Counted from the first letter of the stretch, positions 7,904-17,927 are shown. The stretch: DNA of 64,000 bases from an uncultured Lachnospiraceae bacterium (GCA_910587715.1 CAJUMV010000008.1:37953-101952); one strand, 5' to 3'. The notes: generated from the letters alone by a model not told the origin. Made by a program: numbers and translations.

Positions 7904-10900
7904 TCAGACCAGAATCTCCTCCCCCAGCTTAAAGGAATAGATAAGCCGCTCCTTCACGGGTTTCCCGTCCGCGCCCGGCGCATAACCGTAAATCTGTTCC
8001 AGCGCTTCGCTGTAATAGGCAAGCTGCACCTGATAACGTTTCACAAGCTCCGCCGCCGCGGACACGGCGTCCGTCTTATAATCCAGCACCACAAAGCCGT
8101 CCTCCTCCTCGAAAAACACGTCGATAATACCCTGTATCAACACCGTCTCCGCCGCCGGGAATCCACTGCCCAGACGGCTTGCCGGAAGCCCCATCACAAA
8201 TGGCTGTTCCTTATAAAGTTTCCCGGCGCGCGCCGCCTGTGCCATGCGAAGCGCCGCCTTTCCCGTCAGAAAATCCACGAGCTTCGACACGGACACTGCT
8301 TCATAATACGCCTGTGGCAGTCTGCCCTTCAAAAGCATGTTCTCCATCTGCTCCTTCAAAAGCGACTCCGCCGCCTGCCTGTTTTGGTTGACTTCCATAG
8401 TCAAATCCTTGAAGTCAAACAGCTCCATGACCTTATGAAAGGCGCTTCCGCGCATGGAACCGCTGACGCTCTCGTCAGTTCTTAAGAATTTCGGCAGATA
8501 GGGAACCGCCGGCTTTTCCTCAAAGAGCTTTGCCGCCGTCTCGTCGTTCTCCTGCATACCCGCCATCTTCAATTCCGATACGGTCGTCTTGGTATAAAGC
8601 TCCCGCAGATTTCCATGCGGATATTCGTAAGAAAACCGTCGTGACAGTTCTGTCATAAGGCTTTCATCCACCGTCTCCACAGAATCGAAAAAAAGCAGTT
8701 TCCGCTTCGTCTCCATCCCCAGAACCGTCTCTTTCACCTTTTCACCGACCAGATAATCCCAACCAGTCAATTTTACCGCAAACGCCATATCCACGGCATA
8801 ATCTGGCGCATCCGGTTCTGTCTGTATCCCGCACGCTTCATAGAATCCGTCGAGACACCGGCTTCCGGAAAGGGCACTGAGCAGCAGCGACAAAAAACTG
8901 TCCTGTCCGAGCAGAACGTCATAGGAAAGCAGGCTGTGTTTCCGTCTCCGCAGCGGAAGAAGCCCCGCCGCCGTCTTTTCCGGATTTTTGACCACTCCGG
9001 TCAGTATCAGCTTTTCCTCCGCTCTTGTCATTGCCACATACAGGATACGGAGCTCCTCCGCCAGACTGTCCCGCCGCAGCTTCAGCGCAATGGCATTTTT
9101 CCGCAGGTTCTTTCCCTTCACCCGTCTCTCCGGATCCACATAGTCCACGCCAATCCCCGCATCCACGTCCACTGCCAGAATCCCGCTGCCTTCCTTTTTA
9201 CGGAAGCCCGCCGCCAGTCCCGACACAAAACAAATCGGAAACTCCAGCCCCTTACTTTTATGAATACTCATAATCCGTACCACATCCGCGTTCTCGTCCT
9301 GCATACCAGCTTCACCGTAATCCACCTCATATTTTTCCAACTGCTCCATATAGCGTAGAAAATGGTAAAGCCCGAAGTAGCTTGTCTTTTCATAATCCGC
9401 CGCCTTCACCAGAAGCATCTCCACGTTGGCGCGCCGCCTGCTGCCCTCGGCTCTCGCCGTCACATCATGCAGATATCCCGTTTCCCGCAGGATGACCTGT
9501 AAGAGCTCGTGAACCGAGAGATAGACGGACATTTCCCGATAGGCGAAAATTTTGTCGAGAAAGGACGTGATTTTTGCTTGCAGAAGCTCGTCAATCTGCC
9601 CTGCGCCTGCTGCCTCGCCTGTCTGCTCTGCGCTCTGCGAAGGCGCGCCGGCTGTTCCGGCCACATTCCGTCCGACGCTGGAAACAAGTGCGTCATACAG
9701 ATATTTCTTCTTCGGATACGCCGCACGCACAAGCGCAATCTCCTCCTCCGAAAAGCCGCCCAGATAAGAATGCAGCACTCCGTAAAGAGGAATGTCCTGC
9801 AGCGGATTATCCAGAATCCGCAGGAAATGCAGCAGCTCCTGTACTTCTGCCGCCGCAAAATATCCGGTACGGGAAGTCACATGGACGGGAATCCCCTCCT
9901 CCTCCAGCACCCGCTTAAATACCTCGTCCCAACCGGAAAGGGTGCGCAGCAGAATCACAATGTCACGGTAGGACGCCCGCCGAAACGTCCCCGTCTCCTT
10001 GTCCGTCACCTGAAACTCCCGCAGCAGCGTCTTAATCTGCGCCGCCACGCCGTATGCTTCCTGCTCTTTCACGGAGAGCGCCGCATCCTTCTCTTCCCGG
10101 AACAGCAAAAGCTGCGTCACGTTCGAGACATCCTCCGAAAGCCCGTTCTCCTGCTGCGGATAGGATGCGCCGACATGCAGCGCCGCCCTCTCATCATAGA
10201 CAATACCGCCCATTTCTTTTCCCATCAGCCGCGTAAAAACAGCGTTCACACTGTCAATGACCTCCGTGCGGCTCCTGAAATTCTGATGCAGGTCAATCCG
10301 TTTCGCGTTTTCCGCCGCGCCGCCGTACGCTTCCTGCTTTTCCAGAAACAGCTCCGGTCTTGCCAGACGGAATTTATAGATGCTCTGCTTCACATCTCCC
10401 ACCATAAAACGGTTGTAACGTCCCTCGGACTCCCCGCTGATACAGGAAAGCAGATATTCCTGCACCATATTGCTGTCCTGATACTCGTCAATCAGAATTT
10501 CATGAAAACGGCTCCGATAAGCGAGCGCCGTCTCCGTGGGCACATAGCCATCCCCCTCCCTGCGCAGTAAAATCTGCAGGGCAAAATGCTCGATATCGTC
10601 AAAATCCAGGATGTTTTTCTCCCGCTTGGCTTCGTCAAAAGCCGCCTTAAAAGCAAGCGTCAGATCCACAAGCGACGAAACCGCCGCCTGACAGCCCTCC
10701 ATCTGCCGATGCACTTGCGCCGCCGAGCCTCCGAAAAACTGTGTCCGCAAATCAGAAAGCGCTTCCTTTACGCTGTCCCGCAGAGCCTTCGCCGCTTCCC
10801 GTTTCGCAGGCGAAACCGAGGTGTCACGTTTAGACGGGAGCCGGTCAAAAATCACCGCACCAAAAGCGGCGCAGAGGGCGTCGTAATCAGAGCCGCCGCA

Positions 10901-11686
10901 CAGCCCAAGCAGCCGTTTTGCCATCTCCCGCTCCTTCTCCAACAGGTCCCCGTAAAAATACGGTCCGTCCGGCTCCTCGCATAAGCAAAGCGCCGCCTCC
11001 AGCTTATCCGCACAGCCCTGCAGGACAAAGCGCGTATGCTCCATAAACAGGGATGCCCACGGAAGAGATAACAGGTCATCGGGAACCTGATAATCCCCTT
11101 TCCTCTCTGCAAGCCACGCTTCCGGGAAGGGCATACTCATGGCAAAATCATAGAGCTTTTGCACCTCCTTTTCCACCGCTTCATCCCTGCTGCCGACGCT
11201 GAAATATTCCATACAATGTAAAAATGCCGGCTCCGCCTTTTTGTAAGCGTCCTCAAGCACGGCTGCCAGCACATCCGCGCGCAGAAGTTTTAATTCCCCC
11301 TCCTCCGCAATCCGAAAGCCGGGGTCTAACCCGATGGTGTGAAACTGATTCCGCAGGACAAAGAGACAGAAGCTGTCTATGGTCGTAATCTGGGCGTTAT
11401 AAAGCAGCGCGCTCTGTCTTTGTAAGTGCTCGTTCTCCGGCTCGCGCGCCAGCCTGTCGTTGATGGCACGGCTGACCCGCTCCCGCATCTGTGCCGCCGC
11501 CGCGTTGGTGAAGGTCACCACCAGCAGCCTGTCGATGTCCACCGGGTTCTCCCCGCCGCATACCATCTCCACAATCCGCTCCACCAGAACCGCCGTCTTA
11601 CCGGAGCCCGCCGCCGCGGAGACGAGAAGATTGCAGCCCCTATTCTCTATGACCTGTCTCTGTGTGTCTGTAAATGTAATCCCCAT
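7904..11686 (-). CDS. addA: ATP-dependent helicase/nuclease subunit A
   Basis: 1260 residues, the usual AddA length. The N-terminus holds the UvrD/SF1 Walker A motif SAAAGSGKTA (about 22-31). Further motifs are TFTNAAAAQMRERV (Ia), DEYQDSN (II), GDVKQSIYKFR (III), and SIHKSKGLEFPICFVSG and ILYVAMTRAEEKLIL (V/VI). The C-terminal RecB-type nuclease shows VVLDYKTD with the catalytic Asp and Lys. With AddB it forms the helicase-nuclease that resects double-strand breaks and loads RecA, recognising a Chi-like site. The gene begins one base after the addB stop codon, so the two are cotranscribed and coupled. Confidence 0.97.
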   Translation of the reverse strand: MGITFTDTQRQVIENRGCNLLVSAAAGSGKTAVLVERIVEMVCGGENPVDIDRLLVVTFTNAAAAQMRERVSRAINDRLAREPENEHLQRQSALLYNAQITTIDSFCLFVLRNQFHTIGLDPGFRIAEEGELKLLRADVLAAVLEDAYKKAEPAFLHCMEYFSVGSRDEAVEKEVQKLYDFAMSMPFPEAWLAERKGDYQVPDDLLSLPWASLFMEHTRFVLQGCADKLEAALCLCEEPDGPYFYGDLLEKEREMAKRLLGLCGGSDYDALCAAFGAVIFDRLPSKRDTSVSPAKREAAKALRDSVKEALSDLRTQFFGGSAAQVHRQMEGCQAAVSSLVDLTLAFKAAFDEAKREKNILDFDDIEHFALQILLRREGDGYVPTETALAYRSRFHEILIDEYQDSNMVQEYLLSCISGESEGRYNRFMVGDVKQSIYKFRLARPELFLEKQEAYGGAAENAKRIDLHQNFRSRTEVIDSVNAVFTRLMGKEMGGIVYDERAALHVGASYPQQENGLSEDVSNVTQLLLFREEKDAALSVKEQEAYGVAAQIKTLLREFQVTDKETGTFRRASYRDIVILLRTLSGWDEVFKRVLEEEGIPVHVTSRTGYFAAAEVQELLHFLRILDNPLQDIPLYGVLHSYLGGFSEEEIALVRAAYPKKKYLYDALVSSVGRNVAGTAGAPSQSAEQTGEAAGAGQIDELLQAKITSFLDKIFAYREMSVYLSVHELLQVILRETGYLHDVTARAEGSRRRANVEMLLVKAADYEKTSYFGLYHFLRYMEQLEKYEVDYGEAGMQDENADVVRIMSIHKSKGLEFPICFVSGLAAGFRKKEGSGILAVDVDAGIGVDYVDPERRVKGKNLRKNAIALKLRRDSLAEELRILYVAMTRAEEKLILTGVVKNPEKTAAGLLPLRRRKHSLLSYDVLLGQDSFLSLLLSALSGSRCLDGFYEACGIQTEPDAPDYAVDMAFAVKLTGWDYLVGEKVKETVLGMETKRKLLFFDSVETVDESLMTELSRRFSYEYPHGNLRELYTKTTVSELKMAGMQENDETAAKLFEEKPAVPYLPKFLRTDESVSGSMRGSAFHKVMELFDFKDLTMEVNQNRQAAESLLKEQMENMLLKGRLPQAYYEAVSVSKLVDFLTGKAALRMAQAARAGKLYKEQPFVMGLPASRLGSGFPAAETVLIQGIIDVFFEEEDGFVVLDYKTDAVSAAAELVKRYQVQLAYYSEALEQIYGYAPGADGKPVKERLIYSFKLGEEILV

Positions 11687-11687
11687 G

Positions 11688-14600
11688 TTATCTCCCTGTC
11701 TCTTCCCTCATTCGTTCCAGCGCCTCCGCCGCTTTTAGTTTCTCTAGTTTCCGCGGCTGGTAGCCCGCCGCCCCCGCCTCAAATCCGCAGACATGCTTAT
11801 AGGCGCAGTAGGTACAGGCTTTCTCCGCGCCAAGCTCACAGGGATTGACCGATATGGTCCCATCCAGAATCTCTCTGCCGAGGCTGCGGATTTTCTGGTT
11901 CACATAATTTGATACCATCCGCATGTCCTCCTCCGACATGACACTGGAGACAGCGGAAAAGCTGCCGTCCTTTTTCCGCTCCAGCGGCAGAATATCGGAC
12001 TTATCCGTAAACTCTCCGTCCAGCATTCTGACAGCTTCGTCATCCATATTGACCATTCCGGTCATCTTTAATTCCCGTAAAATACATTCGTTCAACTCCT
12101 CCGGCGAAAGCTCCTCGCCCTCCACCACCGGATCCGCCACCCGGTAGTAAAGCATCGCCGCCGGCACCGTCTCCTTATCGGGATATTTCTTCTGCACAAG
12201 CTCTACCGCCGCGTTCATATAGACCACGAGCTGTAATTGCAGCCCGTAATAAAGTGCCGCCAAATCAAACCGCCTTTCTCCGGACTTATAATCAATGACC
12301 TTTACATAGACCCGCTCTTCGGTCTCTCCGATATCCACCCGGTCAATCCTGCCCCGCAGGCGCATCTTTTCTTTTTCACTGAGCACAATATTCAGAGAAT
12401 CCAGATTCTCCAGCACATCAAAGGAAACCTCGAAAGCTTCCGGCAAAAACTGACCCTTTTTAAGCTGGGTCTGCAGCGTATCCACCGTGCGGTTTAAAAT
12501 CCGCTCCATCCTTACGAGCAGCTGCCGGTTTCTCGCATTGCTGTAAAGAATCGTCTCGCCATAGGACGCAGCGCAGGCGGCAAGCGTTTCCGCCACAAGT
12601 CTGCGCCCCTCCTCCTTCGGGAAATCAAACCAAGTATAACCGCATTCTTTCAGACGCCCGGAAAATCCCTCCAATACACTGTGGAACAGATTGCCCATAT
12701 CCGCCGTCTCAAAACTGTATTCTCCCCGCTCATGCAGGCGAAGCCCGTACTGCAGAAAATGGGCGTAGGCGCAGGCGGCATATTTTTCCAAACGGCTGAC
12801 GCTGTTTAAGAGGGACGCACCGTAAAGAGCCGTCGCCGCGGCACGGGAAAGCGGCGTATCCTCATGCCTTGCAAACGCCGTCTCCACCAAATGCCCGACC
12901 TGCCCCCGGTATTTCGGATTCTGTTCATAGCAGCGGTAAAACGTAACAAGCTTCCTCTGCTCCTCCTCATTAAGCCGTCCCGCCGCATACTCCCGCAGCA
13001 TATCCGTGAAAAAGCCCACGCCGTCCGCATCGCAAAGAAGCTGCTCCTCCACCGCCTCCCGCTCCGGCGTCCCGGCAGTCAGCCCCGGGAACAGCCCCTG
13101 CAGAAGCTCCACCAGATAGGCGGGGCGCAATGACCTGCCGTCCTCCCCTACTCTGGCGTAGGATAAGGTAAGCGCCTCCGAAGGCTTCGTCATATTCAGA
13201 TACAAGTATAGCCGCTGGATATACATCTGTTCTCTGGGCGAAGGCGCCAGCTCAATATCTGACTCCCGAAGAAATTCCCGGTCCAGATCGGAAATAATCC
13301 CGCCGCCGGAGCTTTTCGGGATATTTCCGTCGTTCACCCCAAGGAAAAAGAGCACCTTTACCTGCTTTAAACGGGTTCTCTCAATATCCCCTACAAGAAT
13401 GCGATCCACATTCTGGGGAATCGTTCCCACCGTAATCTCCGCAAGCCCTGAATCCAGAATGTCCGCAAACTCCTTAAGCGTCAGCTCCTCCTTCGCAAGC
13501 AGCCCCTCAATCTGATCCAGCAAATCAATCACCAACGGATAAATCTGCCCGTACTCTTTGGCTCTCGCCAGCTCTCCCTTTTCTTGAAAAGCCTTCTCGA
13601 AATCCGATAATTTCTGCTGTACCTCGTTTGCCACGAGGAACGCATAAAGCGCGCGCACCATTTCCCCCGCCGTCTTTAAAGGCGTAAGGAAAGGCGCCAG
13701 CTGCTCCATCAGCCGTTCGCGCATAGCATTGCAGGCGGCCAGCGACGACAACGATGCCTCTTCGCCCTCCGGCTCCTCCTCCCGGTAAGTGAATACCTCG
13801 CTCCAGCGTTTCCGCCCTCTGATCCCGAAACGGCGCACGTAATTTTCCAGCCTGTCCACTTCCTCCCCGCTAAAGCCTGCAAGCCCCGTGCGCAGATAGT
13901 GAAAGACCGCGGGGGAGCTGAAATCCTGCAGCATGATCTGCAGGGCGCTGCGCACATAAGATGTGAAGGGATTGCCCAAGATACCTCTGGTCTGGTCAAT
14001 ATAAACCGGAATAGCAAAGCGATCGAAAATCTCCTGCACCTCTTTCCCGTACACGCCCATATTGCCTGTCACCACGGCGATATCGCGATAGCACAGCTCC
14101 TCTGATTCCAGAAGCAGCCTGCGTATGGCAATACACGTCTGCCGAAGCTCCTGCGCGGGCGTAGATGCCTCGATTAGATGAATCCGTTCCACCGGCTTCT
14201 CGTAGACACAGGGCGGATAGCGGAACAGATTCCGCTCCAGATGCGCAAGCTCCGGGTTCCCTACAAAACGCGGCAGCCGCCCTTCCACCTTCTCCGTGCA
14301 CCAAACCGCCGTTTCCTCCTCGACACCAATCTCTCCGGCAAGCATTTTTAAAACCGATACTGTTTTCTGACTCAGATAAAAAAGCTTCTGCTCTCCCTCC
14401 ACGCGGTAGGGATTTTCCCGTTCATCCATGGTGAGCGTAACAATGACTCTTTCAGTCAATCTCAGTAAATCCTGAATCACCCGGTTCTGAATCGGCGTAA
14501 ACCCGGTAAACCCGTCAAAAGCAATCACGCTGCCTTTCACGATTTCCGACTCCGGCAAAGCAGCCCTTAACCGGTCTAACGTCCCCTCCGTGGTAATAAA

Positions 14601-15119
14601 GCGGTCCTGTATGTATGCCCCGAAGGCACGGTACAAATGCTGCAAATCCTTGAGTTTATAATAGAGCGCCCCCCGCTCCTTCGCATAGTCGATCAGCGTT
14701 TCCAGCTCCTTCTCCCCGACGCCGTATTGCATAAACTCGGAGAGCGCCGACTTTACCTCGTGAATGTAGCCAATCTTGTGCAGATGGCTGCCGAGCACCG
14801 TCAGCTCCTCCCGTTCCTGCCCCGCCACCTTGCGAAGCACCAGACTTTTTCCCGTATCGTCCAGAACGGGCAGCTCCTCTCCGCCCACCTCTTCAATAAC
14901 CCGATGGGTCAATCTTCCGAAGCTCAGCACGTCGATATTCATGATCGCATGGCGCGGATGCTCCACCACCAAATCCATCTGGGTCTGCATGGTGAACTGG
15001 TCCGGCACGATCAGCAGATAATTTTTCTCCGGATGGCGTTGGGATTCCTCTATCAGATAGTTGTGCAGTTTTCGGCTTTTGCCGGCGCCCGACGCGCCGA
15101 AATAAAATTGCAGGGACAT
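11688..15119 (-). CDS. addB: ATP-dependent helicase/deoxyribonuclease subunit B
   Basis: 1143 residues. The N-terminus has the Walker A motif FGASGAGKSRKL (about 7-18). The C-terminal nuclease domain shows VIDYKSGERRFD, followed by three cysteines in CTYCAYKHVC near residue 1100, which with an upstream Cys (KYAACAYAHFL) would hold the 4Fe-4S cluster known in AddB. It partners AddA in double-strand break processing. It is the first gene of the addB-addA operon. Confidence 0.97.
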   Translation of the reverse strand: MSLQFYFGASGAGKSRKLHNYLIEESQRHPEKNYLLIVPDQFTMQTQMDLVVEHPRHAIMNIDVLSFGRLTHRVIEEVGGEELPVLDDTGKSLVLRKVAGQEREELTVLGSHLHKIGYIHEVKSALSEFMQYGVGEKELETLIDYAKERGALYYKLKDLQHLYRAFGAYIQDRFITTEGTLDRLRAALPESEIVKGSVIAFDGFTGFTPIQNRVIQDLLRLTERVIVTLTMDERENPYRVEGEQKLFYLSQKTVSVLKMLAGEIGVEEETAVWCTEKVEGRLPRFVGNPELAHLERNLFRYPPCVYEKPVERIHLIEASTPAQELRQTCIAIRRLLLESEELCYRDIAVVTGNMGVYGKEVQEIFDRFAIPVYIDQTRGILGNPFTSYVRSALQIMLQDFSSPAVFHYLRTGLAGFSGEEVDRLENYVRRFGIRGRKRWSEVFTYREEEPEGEEASLSSLAACNAMRERLMEQLAPFLTPLKTAGEMVRALYAFLVANEVQQKLSDFEKAFQEKGELARAKEYGQIYPLVIDLLDQIEGLLAKEELTLKEFADILDSGLAEITVGTIPQNVDRILVGDIERTRLKQVKVLFFLGVNDGNIPKSSGGGIISDLDREFLRESDIELAPSPREQMYIQRLYLYLNMTKPSEALTLSYARVGEDGRSLRPAYLVELLQGLFPGLTAGTPEREAVEEQLLCDADGVGFFTDMLREYAAGRLNEEEQRKLVTFYRCYEQNPKYRGQVGHLVETAFARHEDTPLSRAAATALYGASLLNSVSRLEKYAACAYAHFLQYGLRLHERGEYSFETADMGNLFHSVLEGFSGRLKECGYTWFDFPKEEGRRLVAETLAACAASYGETILYSNARNRQLLVRMERILNRTVDTLQTQLKKGQFLPEAFEVSFDVLENLDSLNIVLSEKEKMRLRGRIDRVDIGETEERVYVKVIDYKSGERRFDLAALYYGLQLQLVVYMNAAVELVQKKYPDKETVPAAMLYYRVADPVVEGEELSPEELNECILRELKMTGMVNMDDEAVRMLDGEFTDKSDILPLERKKDGSFSAVSSVMSEEDMRMVSNYVNQKIRSLGREILDGTISVNPCELGAEKACTYCAYKHVCGFEAGAAGYQPRKLEKLKAAEALERMREETGR

Positions 15120-15189
15120 GGCTTTCTCCTCTAGCTCATTATTTGCTTGTGTATATACTCACGCATCCCACGATCTCTCTTTTTACTTT

Positions 15190-15198
15190 AGTATACCA
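15190..15198 (-). promoter_or_regulatory. Probable extended -10 promoter of addBA
   Basis: Minus strand reads TGG-TATACT about 70 bases upstream of addB; the -35 region is weak. The remaining gap up to 15245 shows nothing else and marks the junction with the accessory island. Confidence 0.45.
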
Positions 15199-15245
15199 CC
15201 TCTTCCTATCCTATGCATGTCCATGTGCTATAGAAATCAAAAAAC

Positions 15246-15845
15246 TCATATCATCGCCTCCGTAAATATATTTGCAAACGTCCTTGCATCGGTTTCAACA
15301 TACTGATGGTAATAATCCCAAAAGAACAGGTTTCCCCCTTCTGGCAACGGAAGTGGAGAGATGTAGTTCTCAAAATTTACTTTAAACAATGCATCTTCCC
15401 ATGTGTCAAGAACCTCTGCTCTCATATGCTGGTATGCATGCCTTAGCTCATGTGCAATAGTATCGACAAGTTCTGAGGCATTGTCGAAATAATTACTGTT
15501 TAGCATAATGGTATTGTTCCTCGCATCAAAGAATCCATACACATCATTTTTATCATCCGATATTAAGAGTTCCACTACTTTATCAAGCCCCAGTTCCTTG
15601 CCCAAAACATTAATCAATTCTTTTATAACTGGCATCTTGTCTTTGATATCCATAGCCTCCCAATCCTCAGTCCTAAATTTTTTAAGGATGGCTGACAACT
15701 TGTCGCTTATATTAAAATCGATATCGAACTCGTCCTCAAAGCGATTAAACACCTCTGACAAAAGCTTGTCATAAGTGTCAACCTCGGTCTCCTCGTAAGC
15801 TTTTTCAAACTCATTTGTAATGCTTGATGTTTTGTATAATTTCAT
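15246..15845 (-). CDS. Putative HExxH metallopeptidase-like protein
   Basis: 199 residues from the ATG at 15845 (AAAGGAG 7 bases upstream). Residues around 133-140 read HELRHAYQH, a zincin-type HExxH motif (H-E-L-R-H), and a distal acidic residue in YVETDARTFAN could be the third zinc ligand. The N-terminal half is acidic and helical. Similar small HExxH proteins occur on phages and integrative elements, some acting on repressors (ImmA/IrrE-like). It is transcribed away from the HTH gene at 16240, so a regulatory protease role towards that repressor is possible but is inference. It is AT-richer than addB and marks the left edge of the island. Confidence 0.65.
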   Translation of the reverse strand: MKLYKTSSITNEFEKAYEETEVDTYDKLLSEVFNRFEDEFDIDFNISDKLSAILKKFRTEDWEAMDIKDKMPVIKELINVLGKELGLDKVVELLISDDKNDVYGFFDARNNTIMLNSNYFDNASELVDTIAHELRHAYQHMRAEVLDTWEDALFKVNFENYISPLPLPEGGNLFFWDYYHQYVETDARTFANIFTEAMI

Positions 15846-16150
15846 AGTCATTCTCCTTTCTGATTGCAGAAGGGATATGACCACCGCGAATTTATCTCAG
15901 TACATAAAAATGACGCACGAATACGGAGATATAAACCTCATGCTCCCTGAATGGTTCTTTCTGGAAGCAGCTATAGGCCATATCCCTTCGTGCGCACAAA
16001 GAAATAATTTTTACGATTTCAGTCTAACAAACGTCTATAGTATTGAAAATCCAGTGTACCTCGGAGAACCTTCGGAAATACTTCGGAATTTCCGAAGGTT
16101 TTTGTGTGCATGGGTAGTTGGAACAAATGTAAGTGTTTATAGAGTTTTCA
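15846..16150. other. Intergenic region between divergent genes, with inverted repeats
   Basis: This stretch contains no gene I trust. It holds an 11-bp inverted repeat (GAAGGGATATG at 15869-15879 and its complement at 15979-15989, 99 bases apart). It also holds a shorter pair (CGCACGAA near 15913 and TTCGTGCG near 15987) sharing the same right arm, so two alternative pairings are possible, and then a strong terminator-like hairpin. A 95-codon frame starting at 15877 overlaps it. Confidence 0.5.
16067..16103 (+). terminator. Intrinsic terminator-like hairpin
   Basis: A perfect 13-bp stem (16067-16079 with 16088-16100) around an 8-base loop, followed by TTTTT on the plus strand. It lies upstream of the promoter of the defence operon and would stop read-through from the left, or terminate a short leader transcript. 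Confidence 0.75.
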
Positions 16151-16179
16151 TTGACTTTTGCTAATCGACCGTCTATAAT
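16151..16179 (+). promoter_or_regulatory. Strong sigma-A promoter of the defence operon
   Basis: TTGACT (16151-16156), a 17-base spacer and TATAAT (16174-16179), about 60 bases upstream of the HTH gene. It probably drives the whole plus-strand operon through 25693. Confidence 0.8.
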
Positions 16180-16239
16180 GAAATTTGTGTATAATAGTGG
16201 AACAGAGTATGGATTTGCAACGGAATTCTGGAGGGCAAA

Positions 16240-16449
16240 ATGGCATTCAGCTATAACAAATTATGGAAGGTAATGATTGACAAGAAGATGATAAAGAAAG
16301 ATTTGATTCGAGAAGCTGGCATTACTTCCACCACGGTAGCAAAACTCAGTAAGGATCTTTCCGTCAGTATGGAAGTGCTCGGCAAAATATGCAAAGCCCT
16401 GAAGGTGAATGTAGGAGATATCGTGGATTACATACCAGAAGACGAATGA
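16240..16449 (+). CDS. Small Cro/C1-type HTH regulator
   Basis: 69 residues, ATG behind GGAGGG. It consists of one helix-turn-helix domain of the HTH_26/XRE type (KKDLIREAGITSTTVAKLSKDLSVSMEVLGKICKALKVNVGDIVDY), a form common in mobile elements and R-M or defence operons. As the first gene behind a strong promoter, it is likely the autoregulator of the operon downstream. The next gene starts 20 bases after its stop. Confidence 0.85.
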   Translation: MAFSYNKLWKVMIDKKMIKKDLIREAGITSTTVAKLSKDLSVSMEVLGKICKALKVNVGDIVDYIPEDE

Positions 16450-16468
16450 TTAGATTGGGAGACAGGAG

Positions 16469-17791
16469 TTGAAGAAACTTTGCTTTGGTTCTTTTGCAAC
16501 AGTTCTCGGACTGTGCATGAATAAGGAAGTATATACACTCATGGCTTTATGCGAGGCCATGTTTACTTCTGTTGCGCCGAATGTCCATTTTTCAGGAACA
16601 ATATCGGAATCAAACCGCTCCGACATGTTCAGAGGACGCAATGCCCTTCCAAAAGAAGTCGCCATTGGCATAACCGAACATCCAGCTGTAGAAATAGCGG
16701 CATCTTTTAGGCAATATGTTCTTCCTCTTCTGGATGATAACAAAAGAAAACTCATCATTGCTGTATTGAAAGATATTATCGCTGATGATGAAGACATTAC
16801 AAATGTCACTGAAATAGAGTATGTCAACCATACACAGAAAGGATCTGTCGCCGTTCAGTCTGCTTTCGTGTTCCATGAATTCTTGGCAGGAATTCTCATC
16901 TATGTATGCAGATCCGCTAATAAGAATCTAATAAAAAGAGTTGCGGAAGTAACCGAAGAATATGTGAATGGATTCACCGATAAAACTGATGACATCACTC
17001 TTGTTCCCAGCTATGTCGCCCTGCCTCCGGAGCTTGCCGACATGACCCATACACACGAGCTTGTACTATATACTGAAGCGAATGGAAAATGCACGTCATG
17101 CGGCAGACCCGTCGCCCTCGAAAGCGACATCGGTGAAGTCGACCATTGCCAAATATTCCACGCCAAAGATGACGATGGCAACGATGTCGATCTCGTCCTC
17201 TGTGTCGACTGTGCAAGGGACTACGCCAATGCGCCGCAGGAATACATAAGGAAGCTGCTCCATAAAAAAACGTACCACAAGATCCAGATTGAAGCATTAA
17301 ATTCCATAGGTGTCCCCCGCCAAAGAGCAACCATTGAAGAAGCCGTGCATAAACTTGCGGCTCTGAATCTGCCTTTCGACAGGGAGCTCAAATACGAGCC
17401 TACAAAGATTGAGAACAAGATTGTGGGGAACTCCGGTTTAAGGGATGCGATTATATGGAATGCGAATTACTGGTTTCGGGCAATCAACACGGAAATAGAA
17501 AATGCCGCCGAAGCCAAGATCCTGCGCCCTGAAAGATTCGCCAAGGCTTTCTCGACAATGTATGAGCAGGTCAGCCAGACTACAGATGATCAGACTATAA
17601 TATACGACACTATGGTAGGTAAGCTCTCGAGCATGATCGGAGACGAATACCGCTCTCAATGTGAATGCATCGTATCTTACTTCGTACAAAGCTGTGAGGT
17701 GTTTGATGAAATTACCAAGCAAGACGATTCCGTACCAGCAGAGCATAATAGCAAGATTTCCGAAAGTCCTCTCGCTGCTCCAGAACAGTGA
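16469..17791 (+). CDS. HNH-containing effector of an ABC-three-component (ABC-3C) system
   Basis: 440 residues with a TTG start (GGGAG 7 bases upstream); the first in-frame ATG, at 16517, lacks a ribosome-binding site. The first 170 residues are helical and unassigned. About residues 205-250 form a zinc-bound HNH-like nuclease: CTSCG (Cys208, Cys211), GEVDHCQIFH and a second pair LCVDC. The C-terminal 100 residues (ERFAKAFSTMYEQVSQ onwards) resemble the C-terminal domains that tie ABC-3C effectors to their ATPase. The next two genes, a small middle component and a DUF2326-type ATPase, are the other parts of ABC-3C, which supports this call. In the proposed model the ATPase senses invading DNA or a nucleoprotein state and releases the nuclease. 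Nuclease activity is inferred. Confidence 0.7.
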   Translation: MKKLCFGSFATVLGLCMNKEVYTLMALCEAMFTSVAPNVHFSGTISESNRSDMFRGRNALPKEVAIGITEHPAVEIAASFRQYVLPLLDDNKRKLIIAVLKDIIADDEDITNVTEIEYVNHTQKGSVAVQSAFVFHEFLAGILIYVCRSANKNLIKRVAEVTEEYVNGFTDKTDDITLVPSYVALPPELADMTHTHELVLYTEANGKCTSCGRPVALESDIGEVDHCQIFHAKDDDGNDVDLVLCVDCARDYANAPQEYIRKLLHKKTYHKIQIEALNSIGVPRQRATIEEAVHKLAALNLPFDRELKYEPTKIENKIVGNSGLRDAIIWNANYWFRAINTEIENAAEAKILRPERFAKAFSTMYEQVSQTTDDQTIIYDTMVGKLSSMIGDEYRSQCECIVSYFVQSCEVFDEITKQDDSVPAEHNSKISESPLAAPEQ

Positions 17792-17927
17792 CATGACCGT
17801 CATGGAACTCATGCAGAATGTTACGGATGATGATATTTCAATCAGTGATTTTATGAGTATACTGGACTGCCTGTATGCCCTTGGAAAGATAGACCTTGTA
17901 GAAGGGAGCATCCATTATGTTGCTTAG
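17706..17927 (+). CDS. ABC-3C middle component (MC6-like), 73 residues
   Basis: The start is placed at 17706 (MKLPSKTIPYQQS), with GAGGTG just upstream, because this aligns with the N-terminal pattern of small ABC-3C middle components (K-x-IP-x2-x-S-I). The body is a winged-helix-like fold ending in DCLYALGKIDLVEGSIHYV, a pattern I associate with the MC6 group. It overlaps the effector gene by 86 bases in another frame and the ATPase gene by 11 bases, so the three are tightly coupled. It would bridge effector and ATPase. Confidence 0.68.
   Translation: MKLPSKTIPYQQSIIARFPKVLSLLQNSDMTVMELMQNVTDDDISISDFMSILDCLYALGKIDLVEGSIHYVA

Noticed and set aside
15877..16164. Plus-strand frame of 95 codons (MTTANLSQYIK...) in the gap
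   Set aside because: Its ribosome-binding site is too close to the ATG, its end runs through a terminator-like hairpin and the promoter -35, and no family is recognisable; it may be a remnant but not a supported gene.
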